Of a stretch of 64,000 nt of DNA, positions 44,165 through 54,849 are shown piece by piece; positions within the stretch are counted from its first letter, which is position 1, and each line of letters opens with the position of its first letter. Both the position numbers and the translations under genes were made by a program. The notes beneath the pieces are model-generated. The model saw nothing but the letters and a program-made list of their open reading frames with translations, was not told where the DNA came from and searched no databases. This DNA is from Diphasiastrum complanatum (Eukaryota > Streptophyta > Lycopodiopsida > Lycopodiales > Lycopodiaceae), in the NCBI GenBank assembly GCA_029204225.1, contig CM055108.1, positions 3,335,547 through 3,399,546 of the forward strand. Direction: 5' to 3'.

Positions 44165-45220
44165 GTGAGATGAAAGCCTTAGCAACCTAGTATCTCATAA
44201 TATTTTGCAAGTAAGTTCTTTATAGCAAAAATCCTTAATAGCTTTCTAGCTAATAAAATCTAATAAGATAAATTCTTTCAGCTTAGTGTAACTTGGTGGC
44301 ATTATTGTTTTTAAGTCATATTAGTATATGGTCCAAGAGATGAAAATTGTGTCAATGTGCATTGTGGAGATATTCACCAAGTTGTTGGTAATTTGGTAGA
44401 CCATTCAATATCTTGAGATTTATTTGAGATTGTCTTTTTGCAAGGCTTGCGCTACCTTATGTTTGAACCATATGCCTTAGAACTTCGTGAACTTTTTGTT
44501 TTATATGTATGAAACACATTTCATTTCGTTTGTATGGAACATACTTAGAAATAAAAGCTTGAGCCCGAGCTCCTTTGGTTTGGACAGAAAAAATGAGGCA
44601 AGGGGCCATTTTTACTAATTTCACATGCATATTGCTACAATTTGTATTTAGTCCTTGTTGTTGACAATTGACATAAGTAGTGGGTGCAATTTTTGAGGTA
44701 GTAGAGTTTGTAGTTGCTACTACCTATGGTTTACATGGCATGATTGCAACCTTGACTTTGGAATCATCTTTCTTTATAGTTGTATTTGTTCTATGAAAAT
44801 TTCCATTCACAATAAGCTGTTTTGAGTCACTAGTGGTTAGCAACATTACAAGACCAATTTAACCATGTTTAAGATTTGACCAATTTAACTATTAGTAAGT
44901 GCTTGGTAAGTTGTGCGATGACCATAGCAAGGAGCATGCTCAATTAGTTATGGGTAGCTAAAATCGAAGGATCCGCATTCAAGACATTGGCCAAAATTTG
45001 GGGATATATAACCAGCTAAGACGATTTTAAGTGAATCTTGGGCCAAGATGCCCTAAGAAATCCTACCACAAGAACAATAGGAAGAAATGTGCGATTGTTA
45101 CACTTGCTACTTCTCAAGATGGTGAAATCAAACTAGCAGATGTGTAGATTGATGCTCCTTCAATCCATAGAGAGTCCCTTTCAGTCCTCTACCTGCCTAT
45201 CCAATCTCTATATTTGAATC
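44165..45220 (+). other. Intron 5, first part
   Basis: About 1 kb of AT-rich intronic sequence. No element or gene recognised. Confidence 0.45.
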
Positions 45221-45511
45221 TAAGGAAGCGGGACCCGGACGTGAACGCGCGTCCGACGCGTCCGGTTTTTTTTTTTTTTTTTTAAATTTTTTAAAATTTT
45301 TTTAGACTAAAATAAATTAAATTTTTTTTTGAAGCCACGGATGCATCCGTGCGGTACAGACACATCCTTTTTTATTTTTTTTAGTTTTTTTAAGGGTTTT
45401 TTCGTTAAAAAAAAAAATTGGACGCGTCCGACCCCGCGTCCAGGGGTCGGACGCGTCCGGGTCCGGACGCGGACGCGGACGCGGGCAATCCGGCCCGGAC
45501 CCTCATCCCTG
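45221..45511. mobile_element. Non-autonomous hAT-like element, palindrome family X3
   Basis: About 290 bp. The right end is CATCCCTG (45504-45511), the complement of the classic hAT terminus CAGGGATG. Both ends are packed with GGACGCGTCC palindromes and GTCCG/CGGAC units around a T-rich middle. The left terminus TAAGGAAGCGGG is decayed. The same end occurs at 58602. Confidence 0.62.
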
Positions 45512-45599
45512 AAATTTTGAATGTAGTACTAGTGTCATTTGGATACTCTTGAAGAATGTCGTCCACCATCGCTTTTGTCTCCCTAGCAATAGTTGCTTA

Positions 45600-46310
45600 G
45601 GTCTATGGTCTTATGTACCCAGCTCTTGTAGGTAACCGAGTATAAAGCTACTTCTATGTTAATAATATATTGGATGTACTCTACATCCCTTTGATAATTC
45701 CAACTAGGGAACTACATTAGTGACTTGCTTATGATCTACATGATCCACAATGTCTAGAAGATATCTTGGTGTGCTTTCCTATTAGAAAGTTCTTTGAATT
45801 TAAAGGTACTATTTGGAAGACCTTATCCCCCAAGGAGAATTTCTTGGGTTGTATAAATCTCTCTTCCATTAGTCTCCACTTTGCTGAACATACAATCTCA
45901 CCATTTGAGGTTTGATAATTCAGCCTAAATAGGACTGTTGCTTTGATTTCAATTACAATCGATTGGGCTTTCTTGGTCAATCTTCTACTACCGATCCGAA
46001 GTTAGACCCCCCACCCACCCGGGGTCCTTGTTAGTCTAAAGAAAAAGAAATCTCTATAAATGTCTTCTATGTACATGGCTATCTCATATAGTGCCATAAA
46101 TCTATGATGTACTCGCTATGCCTTGTTCACTCGACAAGGAATGGAACACTCGATGTACTCTCTAACATTTGTCATGATTGTGGCTTAGATCTTGTGCCTC
46201 TTACTCAAGTAAAAAATTCTACTTAGACTCGGGTGTCCCCTGCATAGGAACTTTGATGAATTTTTTGGAGAAATCAACTTACGTTTGGCAGGAACCGAAT
46301 CATTTATCTA
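45600..46310 (-). pseudogene. Degenerate gypsy integrase remnant
   Basis: Broken minus-strand frames. About 46150-46250 gives VREYIECSIPCRVNKA-like sequence (integrase zinc region, CxxC), and 45729-45980 gives AKWRLMEERFIQPKKFSLGDKVF...IGKHTKI, like the C-terminal part of gypsy integrases. It is too decayed to place in a lineage. Confidence 0.45.
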
Positions 46311-46747
46311 AGCATACCTTCTTGCTTTGACACCTACATGAAAGCTTTGATCTATTGGGAAGAGGACATTTTTGGATCAGAGCTGCATGTGCGAACATGC
46401 AAGTTTGCATGCACAAGGCAGAGCTTCGGGACAGAGAGAGGAATGGAATCCTCTTGCCCTCACTCCTAAAAATACATAAAAACAAACAATTAGAGGAGCT
46501 ATTCATATGGAACTAGAAAAAAGACAAGTGCTATGCATACCCATTGATTGGGTAGAGCTCCTCCAACATCACCTAGATGATCATTAAGAGCAACATTTCA
46601 CTAAAACGTGTTTCATCCAATGAAACTCTGTTTTAAAAAGTCCGTTTCAAATGGACCGTTCGAAACGGATTTTAGATATAGAGGGGCAAAAAAAACAGAA
46701 CTTCCTATTGTGTGTGTAAGTTTGGCATATGAAACTTTAGTTAGAAC
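46310..46747 (+). other. Intron 5 spacer with AAACGG/GTTTC motifs
   Basis: The region 46600-46680 has CCGTTTCAAATGG..CCGTTCGAAACGG-type inverted motifs, possibly another hAT-like end. Otherwise nothing recognised. Confidence 0.4.
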
Positions 46748-46995
46748 CATAGTTGCCCAGAAACGCGTTTATGGAGAAAAACGTTTCTAGAAACGCATTT
46801 CGGGATCCAGAATCGCTGGAAAAAAATCAGAAACAGGTCTTTAAAAATTCATAGGGATTCACAGAATCCAACAAGGATTGCTGCACCTAAACTGGACCAC
46901 ACTGTAACCGAAACACTCGGCAACCTACATAAATGCAACGCCCTTGATTAGAGCTTAAATTTGATACCCATATTGCCCAAAAAAATCAAATAAAA
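46748..46995 (-). mobile_element. hAT-like element fragment, palindrome family X2 (copy d)
   Basis: The left end CATAGTTGCCCAGAAACGCG matches, inverted, the right end of the element at 62416-63100. The interior (46850-46977) is the complement of that element's core, including GATACCCATATTGCC at 46963-46977. It is cut off at about 46995 by a GATC-rich tandem repeat. Confidence 0.65.
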
Positions 46996-47245
46996 AAAAA
47001 AACGTGTAGATCATTGTGGATCATGTAGAACTCAGTAGGGAATAGTAGAATTATGGATCATGTAGATCATAAGCAAGTCACTAATGGATCAAGTAGGGAA
47101 ATGTAGATCATTGTGGATCATGTAGATCATAAGCAAGTAGAATTATGGATCAAGTAGAATCCATAAGGTTAGATCATAGATCATATTATAAGTAGAATAG
47201 TAGAATCCATAAGGTTAGAACTCAGTAGGGAATAGTAGAATTATG
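46996..47245 (+). repeat. Complex imperfect tandem repeat (GTAGATCAT / TAGAATTATGGATCA units)
   Basis: About 250 bp built from shuffled units such as GTAGATCATTGTGGATCATG, CATAAGCAAG, TAGAATTATGGATCA and CCATAAGGTTAGA, most occurring twice or more. Confidence 0.75.
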
Positions 47246-48429
47246 ATTACCTTGTGCGTGTGCATTGTGTGATGTATCTCAATGTCTCATCGAGTCCTCA
47301 CTCATCTAAGTGTTTCGATTACCAATTGTTTATATTGTCATTTTATAGAGCTATAATCAATGTCTAGACACTTGAACAACACTTGTTTTTCCTTTAACAA
47401 AAGGCTAGGAGTATAACAAGCAAAAAAAAAAAAACTGTAAAAGCGGTTCGCTGTTTCTTTCCTGACAAAGCTGATTGATTACTGTTTCAAACACATTTCA
47501 AACATGTTGCGAAAAGGCTTTACAAAAGTCCTCCACAGAAGTTCAATCAGGATATGGTGGCCACAATATTTCTCCTTGTCTCCAATGCAACCTATCCACT
47601 TATGGCGCTTGGCACATAAGAAAACATGAGGGAAGAGTGTCTCCCAGCCTCCACACCCACCTAACTTTATAACGAGAGAGGAGGAATGAGGAGGGTGGTG
47701 CTTTTGGCAAGAATAGGTAGTGTTTCCATACAAGGATGGCGCACTTACTAAAAATCTCCCAAAAGCATCACGAACTATGGGAACAATCCCCAAATTTCCT
47801 CAATAGCCATGCTTATGCCTTTTGTGTCACAAAACTACTTAAATATAGTTTTTCAATCTTCTCTATGATTTGGGATTGCTTTTGACATGCAAACATACCA
47901 GCTCGAAGCTCTTGACTTATTCTTTCTATCGAGTTCTAGCATGCTCCAATTGGATCTATATTGGTGATTGCTTTTTGATCTCAAAAATGTTAAGCCTATA
48001 TAGAACCCTAACTATACATTATGGTTTATGCTTTATGGTTTACTGGATCACCAAGCCCCGATTCCTCATTAGCATGATAATACACTCAATAACAAGGTTA
48101 TTGAATGAGTAATAGTACTTGCGTGTACCCCAAGCAAATCAATAAATTAGACTTACTCATAGGCATCCATAAGATAGACAATAGATTAATCTACCCTAGG
48201 TAGGCAATACGTTTGACCTCCCTAAGCAATCAATACATATACTCAGTACAGAAGCACATGGTTTTGAGCTATCCTACCACGTGCATATAAAGTACATCCT
48301 TCGATGGCAGACTTATTTGCAACACATGCCCACACTTTATTATTTCTTAGAAGATAAACAAGATGTAAATGATCCGAAGGGCCTTCACACATGTGAAGTA
48401 CAGCCTGTAGTACGGCCTCCAGCTTGAAA
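47246..48429 (+). other. Intron 5 spacer
   Basis: About 1.2 kb, AT-rich. No feature recognised. Confidence 0.4.
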
Positions 48430-48839
48430 ATAAAGTACATGAGCAATCAATAGCATTAGACACAAAGATTTGCAAGCTACACGAGAGATTACACAAGCTT
48501 GATAGAAAGCACTCCAAAATGAGCAAATTTATAATGACAGATCTTGAGGTTGGCTGAGCAGGTTTGGCAGGGATTATAGTGCCATAATAGCTCTAATTTG
48601 ACCTACTCACCATGACCACACCTATTGGTTAGCTATGCCAACCACCCAATTTTCCTAGATTTTGAGAGTTTGGTCCTAGATTGTAGGTAATTTGACCAAA
48701 TGACTTGCCTAACACCTATGAATTGTACTTAAGTAGTCTAAGTCTACTCTTTTCCACGTGGAAACAGGTTCTCACATGTGGAATTGAAATATCTACATAG
48801 TTACAGATCAATCTAGGTAATATTTGCATCTTTCACACA
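48430..48839 (-). repeat. Probable 3' LTR of a copia element
   Basis: On the minus strand, sequence starting TGTGTGAAAGATGC directly follows the copia Pol stop and a short purine stretch (GAGGAAG). A TATAAA box lies at 48528-48533 (complement). The far boundary is uncertain. Confidence 0.5.
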
Positions 48840-48844
48840 CTTCC

Positions 48845-49010
48845 TCAAAAATTAGCTTGAAAGTGATATGATAGATTATCCATAACTCCAAGGGCTGATC
48901 TTAGGTTGATGAACGTTCCTCTTTCAGATAATTTAGTGAGAAGATCAGCCAAGCAATCTGATGCTGATACATGGGTCCCTCCAAATTTTGAATTCTGGTT
49001 ATTCCAAGAA
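48845..49010 (-). pseudogene. Copia Pol C-terminus (RNase H end)
   Basis: The minus-strand frame encodes SDCLADLLTKLSERGTFINL and then RSALGVMDNLSYHFQANF before TGA at 48845. It matches the usual end of copia Pol, 'QLADIFTKSL...F..LR..LGV'. No upstream RT is found, so the element is truncated. Confidence 0.72.
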
Positions 49011-49814
49011 AATAACAGAATTCAAAAGCAGTTGCTTGAGTTTCGTGTAGTGTTAATAGAGAAGGCATGACATTTGTCAAGACTTGGTTGAGCTTTCTGT
49101 TCTACTACATTTGTGTTATGATTCTTGTTTCTTTGGTACTGACGTCTTCTTCTAGTGCTATCAATTATATTCCCATTATTACCTAGTTATACTTCCAATG
49201 TGGAGAATACACTACTAGAAAGCTATTTAATCCAATTTCCTGTGATCTTGATGGTAATTAGTTACTACACTCATGAAGGAGAATGAAATTGGCGCATGGC
49301 ACATCTGCATGTTGTGAACGTACTCCTCTCTAGCTACTTTTCAGCACTAGAGATTTGCAATATCTGTGGCAGCTTGACTAGGTATAGCCCTACAATCAGG
49401 AGTGTGTTCATGCAAGTATAAACTTTTCTTCTTTGGCTTCTTACCCTTTCTATATGATTTCTATCTTTCATGTTGATGGACTGCTTGGAGACAGTCTTTC
49501 ATTGACACAGGCAATCTGTTTGTGTCCAATTTGGACATTCAAATATTTGCAACTGGGATGTTCTATTGGAAGCATTCAAGATTTAATTCAGAAACTCTTC
49601 GATCTGCTAGATCAGCTGAGCTGTTAGCCTGAACCATTTCTAATGTGTATCTTTCTAAATTTGAAACAAGAACAAGATCTTGAATAGCATGGGGCAAACT
49701 TTATGAAATCTCAAGTTTGCGCAGCTAGACAATTGTGACAGAAAAATATCTACTTGCATGTTGTCGTTCTTTTCTGTAGTAGGTTCCAATCTTGTTTCTC
49801 TGTTGTGATGTTAG
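49011..49814 (+). other. End of intron 5
   Basis: AT-rich intronic sequence to the exon-6 acceptor GTGATGTTAG. No feature recognised. Confidence 0.45.
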
Positions 49815-49941
49815 GTCCATGTAGGAGAATACGGTGTCCATTGGAACTTCTATTTCACTTTGGCTGCAGTTTCACTACTCACATCTCTCATTCATATACC
49901 AACATACTATTGTGGCCTACTTGGGGTGGTGGTTCTTACAG
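49815..49941 (+). CDS. PIGW: PIGW-like exon 6 of window
   Basis: 127 nt, phase 0 to 1. It encodes VHVGEYGVHWNFYFTLAAVS and then LLTSLIHIPTYYCGLLGVVVLT, the most conserved block of PIGW/GWT1 ('EYGVHWNFFFTLA'). It directly continues GVDYQ of exon 5. The donor is GTACCCTA. Confidence 0.95.
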
Positions 49942-50426
49942 GTACCCTATATCATGGTGTTTAATGTAAATGAAGCCTTCAGCATCAAGTACATCTTTAG
50001 CTTTTATAAATACCAATTTTTTTTCATCAGCTAAATCAGTCACATCATGCTTCAGCTTATTATGAAGATAACATTCGAATTGTGCTACTTAATTATGTTG
50101 CTTGGTTTGTACCTACACTTGTATTGTTGTATGTTCCTAAAAAACTGCTCAACTGAGTAGTAAATAGAATAAAAAGGGTTAAAAAAGAGTTTTATGATTC
50201 ATCCCTTTGTGTTATTGAAGAGGACAAAAATCAAAATGTTGATGCTTTAAAGATCTGCAGACGGATCCTTGAAACAAGGAATCTGCAAAGACTTTCTTCT
50301 TGGTATCCAAGGTTTTTTGGGTCCCAAGTTAGAGCCTCCCTTGAAAACTAGGATGCATTTCTTCAATGGGGATTGTATAGAAAGACTTGTACTTTCAAGC
50401 TTAATCATGCAGTATATTATGTGCAG
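49942..50426 (+). other. Intron 6 (485 bp)
   Basis: AT-rich intron. No element recognised. Confidence 0.6.
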
Positions 50427-50531
50427 TCTATCAGGCACTCTTGCTATTTGGATGGAACAAGTACCTTCTATCTTCTGATCGGGGTCCCGGACTTGTTAGC
50501 CTAAATAAGGAGGGTTTTTTCAGCATATTTG
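50427..50531 (+). CDS. PIGW: PIGW-like exon 7 of window
   Basis: 105 nt. Two bases complete a codon from exon 6, 34 codons follow, and one base is carried on. It encodes YQALLLFGWNKYLLSSDRGP and then GLVSLNKEGFFSIF, matching the family's 'LN.YLLS.ER...I..NKEG..S..GYWG'. The acceptor is TATGTGCAG and the donor GTATGGTA. Confidence 0.93.
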
Positions 50532-50670
50532 GTATGGTACCTCCTTTGGATCATGGAATCGAGTCTATCCTTCTGGCCATTAATCTAGTAATAATTGGAA
50601 GTCTGGCTGTAGCTTTCAGGAATTTCAAGTACTCTATACACTTTGTTATCCTGTTTTACATGCTACACAG

Positions 50671-50830
50671 GTTACTGGGGGCTGCATCTTTTGAGTGTAC
50701 AGTTTGGTCAATATCTTTGTTTTACTACTGGAAGGTTTTTAAAGAAGTTTTTTCCAAACCTGGAAAAGGGAGCAGCATCACAGAAATGGTGGGCTGCTGT
50801 TGAGATACTTTTACTGGACATCATCCTCTG
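50671..50830 (+). CDS. PIGW: PIGW-like exon 8 of window
   Basis: 160 nt. GT completes the Gly codon, then YWGLHLLSVQFGQYLCFTTG follows, a basic linker and a hydrophobic segment ending LLLDIIL, finishing in phase 2 with TG. The acceptor is GCTACACAG and the donor GTATTGAC. Its last 27 nt and the donor are duplicated at 50953. Confidence 0.93.
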
Positions 50831-51101
50831 GTATTGACTCTAGATAGTTCATATTTCCTGATATTGCATTAAGTTAAGCTTTGCTCCTATAGTACTTTGC
50901 AACTTTACGTGAACTAGGAACATTGAAGCATTTCTTATATCTTAAAGTATTCGATACTTTTACTGGACATCATCCTCTGGTATTGACTCTAGATAGTTCG
51001 TATTTCCTGCTATTGCATTTAGTTCAGCTTTGCTCCTATAGTTTACCTAGTAAGTTTATGTGAACTAGTAATATTGAAGCATTTCTTTTATCTTAAAGTA
51101 T
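50804..51101 (+). repeat. Tandem duplication (period about 149) covering the exon-8 3' end and donor
   Basis: The segment starting GATACTTTTACTGGACATCA at 50804 recurs at 50953, diverged by several substitutions. The first copy supplies the real exon end. The second carries a decoy donor, CCTCTG-GTATTGAC, without an acceptor or open exon. Confidence 0.88.
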
Positions 51102-51451
51102 TCAGTTCTTATAGCTACAGTTATTCTGCAAAGTAAAACCAGCTCAGGAAAGTGGGCACTTGGCTCACTTATAAACAAGCTTGTGTGTTCAAGGCGCAAG
51201 CTAAAGTAGCTTATCTTTTAAAACTATTATGAGATAAATAATGCATTCAACCAAACAACAGCGCAGTCTCTTTCTTCTCGTTGAAAAATATTAACATTGA
51301 TGCTACCAACCTTTAGAAAAAAAAAAAATTGGTGCCTTTTTTATTCTATTGAGCTAGTAAACATGACGATAACTCTGAGGTGATTTCTAGTTTTTGCATT
51401 CAAGTAGAAGTGTTGTTATTTGGAGTTTTGTTATAGTAATCAAGATCACGT
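51102..51451 (+). other. Intron 8 spacer
   Basis: 350 bp, AT-rich. Nothing recognised. Confidence 0.4.
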
Positions 51452-51957
51452 TGTTGAAGAGTAATGCCATTTTACCCCTTTGGCTAAGCACTAACATTAT
51501 CGCAAGTTGTACATTTATCATGGGGCAAATAATTGGTAAATACAGGGCCCCCTATTTTAAACTTAAGAAAGTTAGTGCAAGTGGTGCACTTGACCAAGTA
51601 GCTCAATCGTATGGTTGCCACCTATATTTTCCATGGATGTATATGAGGCGCTATAGGACCGACTCCCTCTCCTCTTTCTCTAGCAATTCATTCTCTCGTC
51701 TAAGTTTTGGTGTTGTGAGGTGCTTAGTCAATTTCTCTTGTATTTGGTGTTTTCCATAGCTAAGTTTCTCATGCTTTCATGCTTGATCTAGTATTGAAGT
51801 TAAGATACTCCATAGTTTGGTCTTGGAATTTATCATGATATCAGAGCAAGTTGTGTAGCTTGTGAGTTTGAGAGTGAGAGAAACATCAATGCTTAGATTC
51901 TTGAGAAAATTCACATCTTCCATAAGCACCTCATTTTTGTAGGAGGGAGCTTTTCAA
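51452..51957 (+). mobile_element. Copia G-family LTR plus start of leader, sense strand
   Basis: LTR 51452-51835 (TGTTGAAGAGTAATGCC...TTATCA), a decayed primer site TGATATCAGAGC at 51836-51847, and about 110 bp of leader matching copia G's leader. The internal region is lost after about 51957. Confidence 0.85.
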
Positions 51958-52239
51958 ATCCTGTTTATTAGAGACTTCTTCATGGTATCATAGCAAGAGA
52001 CCAAGGCAACATAGTACAATTCGTAGTATACCGTACACATCTGTACAAAGTAAGATTTAGAGTATTTTGAGCCTTTCTAGTGCTGTTCTTGTGATCTTTT
52101 ATGGCTGGTCAGAAGTCAAGTGCCCTTTGGAGATTAGACATGCTGATTCATATCCACAATACTTATAGCTGTAATAATGGAGCATATGACTTCATATATC
52201 TTGTTTGGTATAATAGTTTTAGCTAGTTGTGTATGTGCG
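51958..52239 (+). other. Intron 8 spacer
   Basis: Nothing recognised. It may include the 5' end of the following LINE. Confidence 0.4.
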
Positions 52240-52739
52240 TTGCTTTTCTTTTTCGTTTTCTTTCTCTTTCTTTTGTGCCTTGTTTTCTTTTTCTTTTTCT
52301 TCCTCTTTCTTCTTCTTTTTCCTCTTTTTCTTTCTCTTCTTTTTCTTTTATTGCCCTTCTTCTTCTTCTTGTTCTTCTCTCTCTTCTTACTTATTGCTCC
52401 CCCCTCTTCTTCATCTTCTCTTCCTTCTTCAATTTCTTCTTCTTTTTCTTTGAACTCCAATCATCTTGATCTGCCCATTCATACTGGCCTCCTCCCCCAC
52501 TCCTATCTCCCAAGAAACTATAATACCTCCATCTACAACACTCATCCCATACACTCCCAAATCAATCGAGCTTTTCTTTACTTGGGAAGTTGACCAAGTG
52601 AAAGCAGATTTTTAGGAAACAAGAACTTTCACACCTGCAGGGAATAGTGGTCTCTTGAATCAAAGAAAAGAACTTGTTGCAGTCCAAAGTTGCCTCATTG
52701 GAGCAAGTGATCAGCATTAAACAAGTTGCAGCCTCAAAA

Positions 52740-53580
52740 TCGACTACCACCATGATATGGAACTAGAACACAAGATTGAGCAGCAGAAAGAAGAAGCCCT
52801 TTCTTGGGCAACAATTGAAGAAAGGCACCAAGCCTAGCGCTCCCATTTCCTCATTCATCTCAGCCACCATTTGGAAGAGCGATCAAGGGAACAAAAGGCC
52901 CATAACATCACAAGGTCCGTGGGATACCGGACACACAGGATGCCATTTCAGAAGCTAAGAGGTTTCTCGAGACTACCCTAGGACATGTGACAGATGGGTT
53001 AGACACAGCGTGGAGGACTACCAAAGATGCAGCTACATTGATCATTCTCTTCACATCCTTGACCAGTTGTAGAGAGGCTTTATGGTGTAGAGCCAAATTA
53101 TGCGGCACTACCATATATATGGATGATGATCTCACTTACATTTAGGTTGAGGAGAGGCTTAAAGCCTTCCAGGAGGCCCAAGACTCATCACTTATATCGA
53201 TCCTCGTTGTGTCGCTCTTATGCAATACGAGATGTCTTTATTGCGGAGAGCTCATACTCCAGTGGATGGTGACACTCAGCTGCCGATTACGGATTTCTTC
53301 ACCAGTCGTTGTCCACGTGCGAATATAGTGTTGGAGGATGACATAGACAGTGGCCCGGTTCACCGTGCTCGCCAATGACGTCTAGCCTTGGACACTCCCA
53401 TAGTTCATATGCCCACACATATCGGGAGAATACGCCCTCAAAGACCTCATCATATTCAGCATCAGAGCACACTCCAACGTCCTCGACGACATCAACATCC
53501 TTCGCCTTCCATTGCTGCACTTCCTGCCGGTGGACCTCGGATCATTGACTACTTCAGTAGTCTCGGTGGATAGCACAAGC
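52740..53580 (+). pseudogene. LINE N ORF1/ORF2 fusion remnant
   Basis: The first half matches LINE M's ORF1: KIEQQKEEALSWATIE, AISEAKRFLETTLGHVTDGLDTAW and IYMDDDLTYI, with frameshifts and stops. From about 53180 it encodes the ORF2 tail, DPRCVALMQYEMSLLRRAHT, then PITDFFTSR and the Arg/His-rich end. It cannot encode a replicase. Confidence 0.7.
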
Positions 53581-53757
53581 ACACTTTGTAGACTTATTTC
53601 GCCTGATGTAGCTCACTCAGGGACAGTTATTATGTATTTCACATATTTTATGTATGTCACATGTATTCCGGATTATGCTCTTTTTTCTTTTCATTGTTAT
53701 GGAGTTACTATATGCTCCCTGGCTACTACACACTTGAGATCTACTGTTCAGTCTTAT

Positions 53758-53771
53758 ATGCTTTTTGGCAT
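53758..53771 (+). promoter_or_regulatory. LINE 3' UTR stem-loop (copy N)
   Basis: ATGCT-TTTT-GGCAT. The closing pair next to the loop is T-G (U-G wobble); the other pairs are kept. Confidence 0.65.
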
Positions 53772-54048
53772 CATGGATGTTAATAAAGCTTTCTTCTGTC
53801 CCCCCTGCTGCCTCAACATATTCATCAATGCCCTTCCTCCTGCTGCGCAATAGGAGGAAGGGCCTCTTCCTCTTCTTCTTGCTGCTGCAGCTGCTGAGCA
53901 GCCCTCCTCCTCTTCTTCTTCCCCATTCTCTTCTTCATCCTCATCCCCCTCACCTTCTTCTTCATGCTCCTCTTCTTCTCCTTCTGCTCTATCTTCCTCT
54001 ACTCCTGTCTCTCCTTCCTCTTCTTTATTTGCTGTTTCCTCTTCTTCC

Positions 54049-54652
54049 TTGCCTATCAATCCAATAACTCCTCTTATCTCTTATTCTCAAGAACCCTACA
54101 CTCCCACAAAGGCAATGGAGTCCTATCTTGCCTCTAGCCTGAGTGTGTTATTATATGATTTTCAAGGTTTGAAGACAGAATTACACACGGTTAAAACTGA
54201 GATGTTTGCTCTCAAAGAAGCCAATGCCAAGCTGCAACAAGAAATAAATCTTTTGAGAAAAGAATTCAAATCCCAGTCTCTTCTTGCTACACCTGAAGCA
54301 TCGCACAAATTCAAAGAATTGGAGGACAAAATCGAGAAGCAGGAGGAGGAAGCCCTTTCGTGGGCAGCAATCATAAAAAAGGTAACAAACCAAGTGCCCC
54401 TATTTCTTCGGTTATTTCAGCTACACTTTCAGAAGAGAGATCTAGGGAGCAAAAAGCATACAATGTTCGAGTAAGGGGCATTGCAAACACTCAAAATGCT
54501 CTTGAAGAAGCAAAAGGTTTCCTTGAAACTACACTTGAGCATCACAACAGAGATTTAGATTCAGCATGGAGAACAACCAGAGATAATGCTACCCTCATCA
54601 TCCGTTTTACATCCTTGGAGATTTGTCGCGATGCTTTGCGTTGAAGCACCAA
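54049..54652 (+). pseudogene. LINE M ORF1, frameshifted
   Basis: A coiled-coil half (54115-54370: LKTELHTVKTEMFALKEANA, LEDKIEKQEEEALSWAAIIKK) and a C-terminal half in another frame (54360-54644: YNVRVRGIANTQNALEEAK, DSAWRTTRDNATLIIRFTSL). A TGA follows at 54642. It corresponds to the intact ORF1 of LINE J. Confidence 0.8.
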
Positions 54653-54849
54653 GTTACGTGGTTCTCAAATATATATGATGACCTTATGTACATATAGGTT
54701 GAGGAAAGGCGTAAAGCCTTCCAAGAAGCTAAAGTGACAGGTAGACGTGTTATCTACAGGGATGGTCGAATCCGATACATTGACAATGTGTCTAAGGATG
54801 CTGAAAAATAAGGAATTGGGGTGCCCGGTATTGGGAGCATATTGGGGCC

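Larger units (their letters stand above)
52240..53798 (+). mobile_element. LINE N: internally deleted, ORF1 joined to the ORF2 C-terminus
   Basis: A pyrimidine-rich 5' part (52240-52450), an ORF1 remnant (52740-53170), then an abrupt change at about 53180 to the last part of ORF2. A hairpin at 53758-53771 and TTAATAAAGCTTTCTTC follow. Endonuclease, RT and zinc-binding regions are missing. Confidence 0.72.

Noticed and set aside
45221-45523. An 8-bp target duplication (TTTGAATC / TTTGAATG) for the X3 element
   Set aside because: The right copy is offset four bases from the CATCCCTG terminus, so I do not count it as a clean duplication.
52177-52593. Phe/Leu-rich or Lys/Glu-rich ORFs
   Set aside because: Produced by a TTC/TCT-rich stretch, the 5' part of LINE N; compositional only.
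54049-54474. A host coiled-coil protein
   Set aside because: Matches LINE J ORF1 in position, coiled coil and following domain; it is LINE M ORF1.
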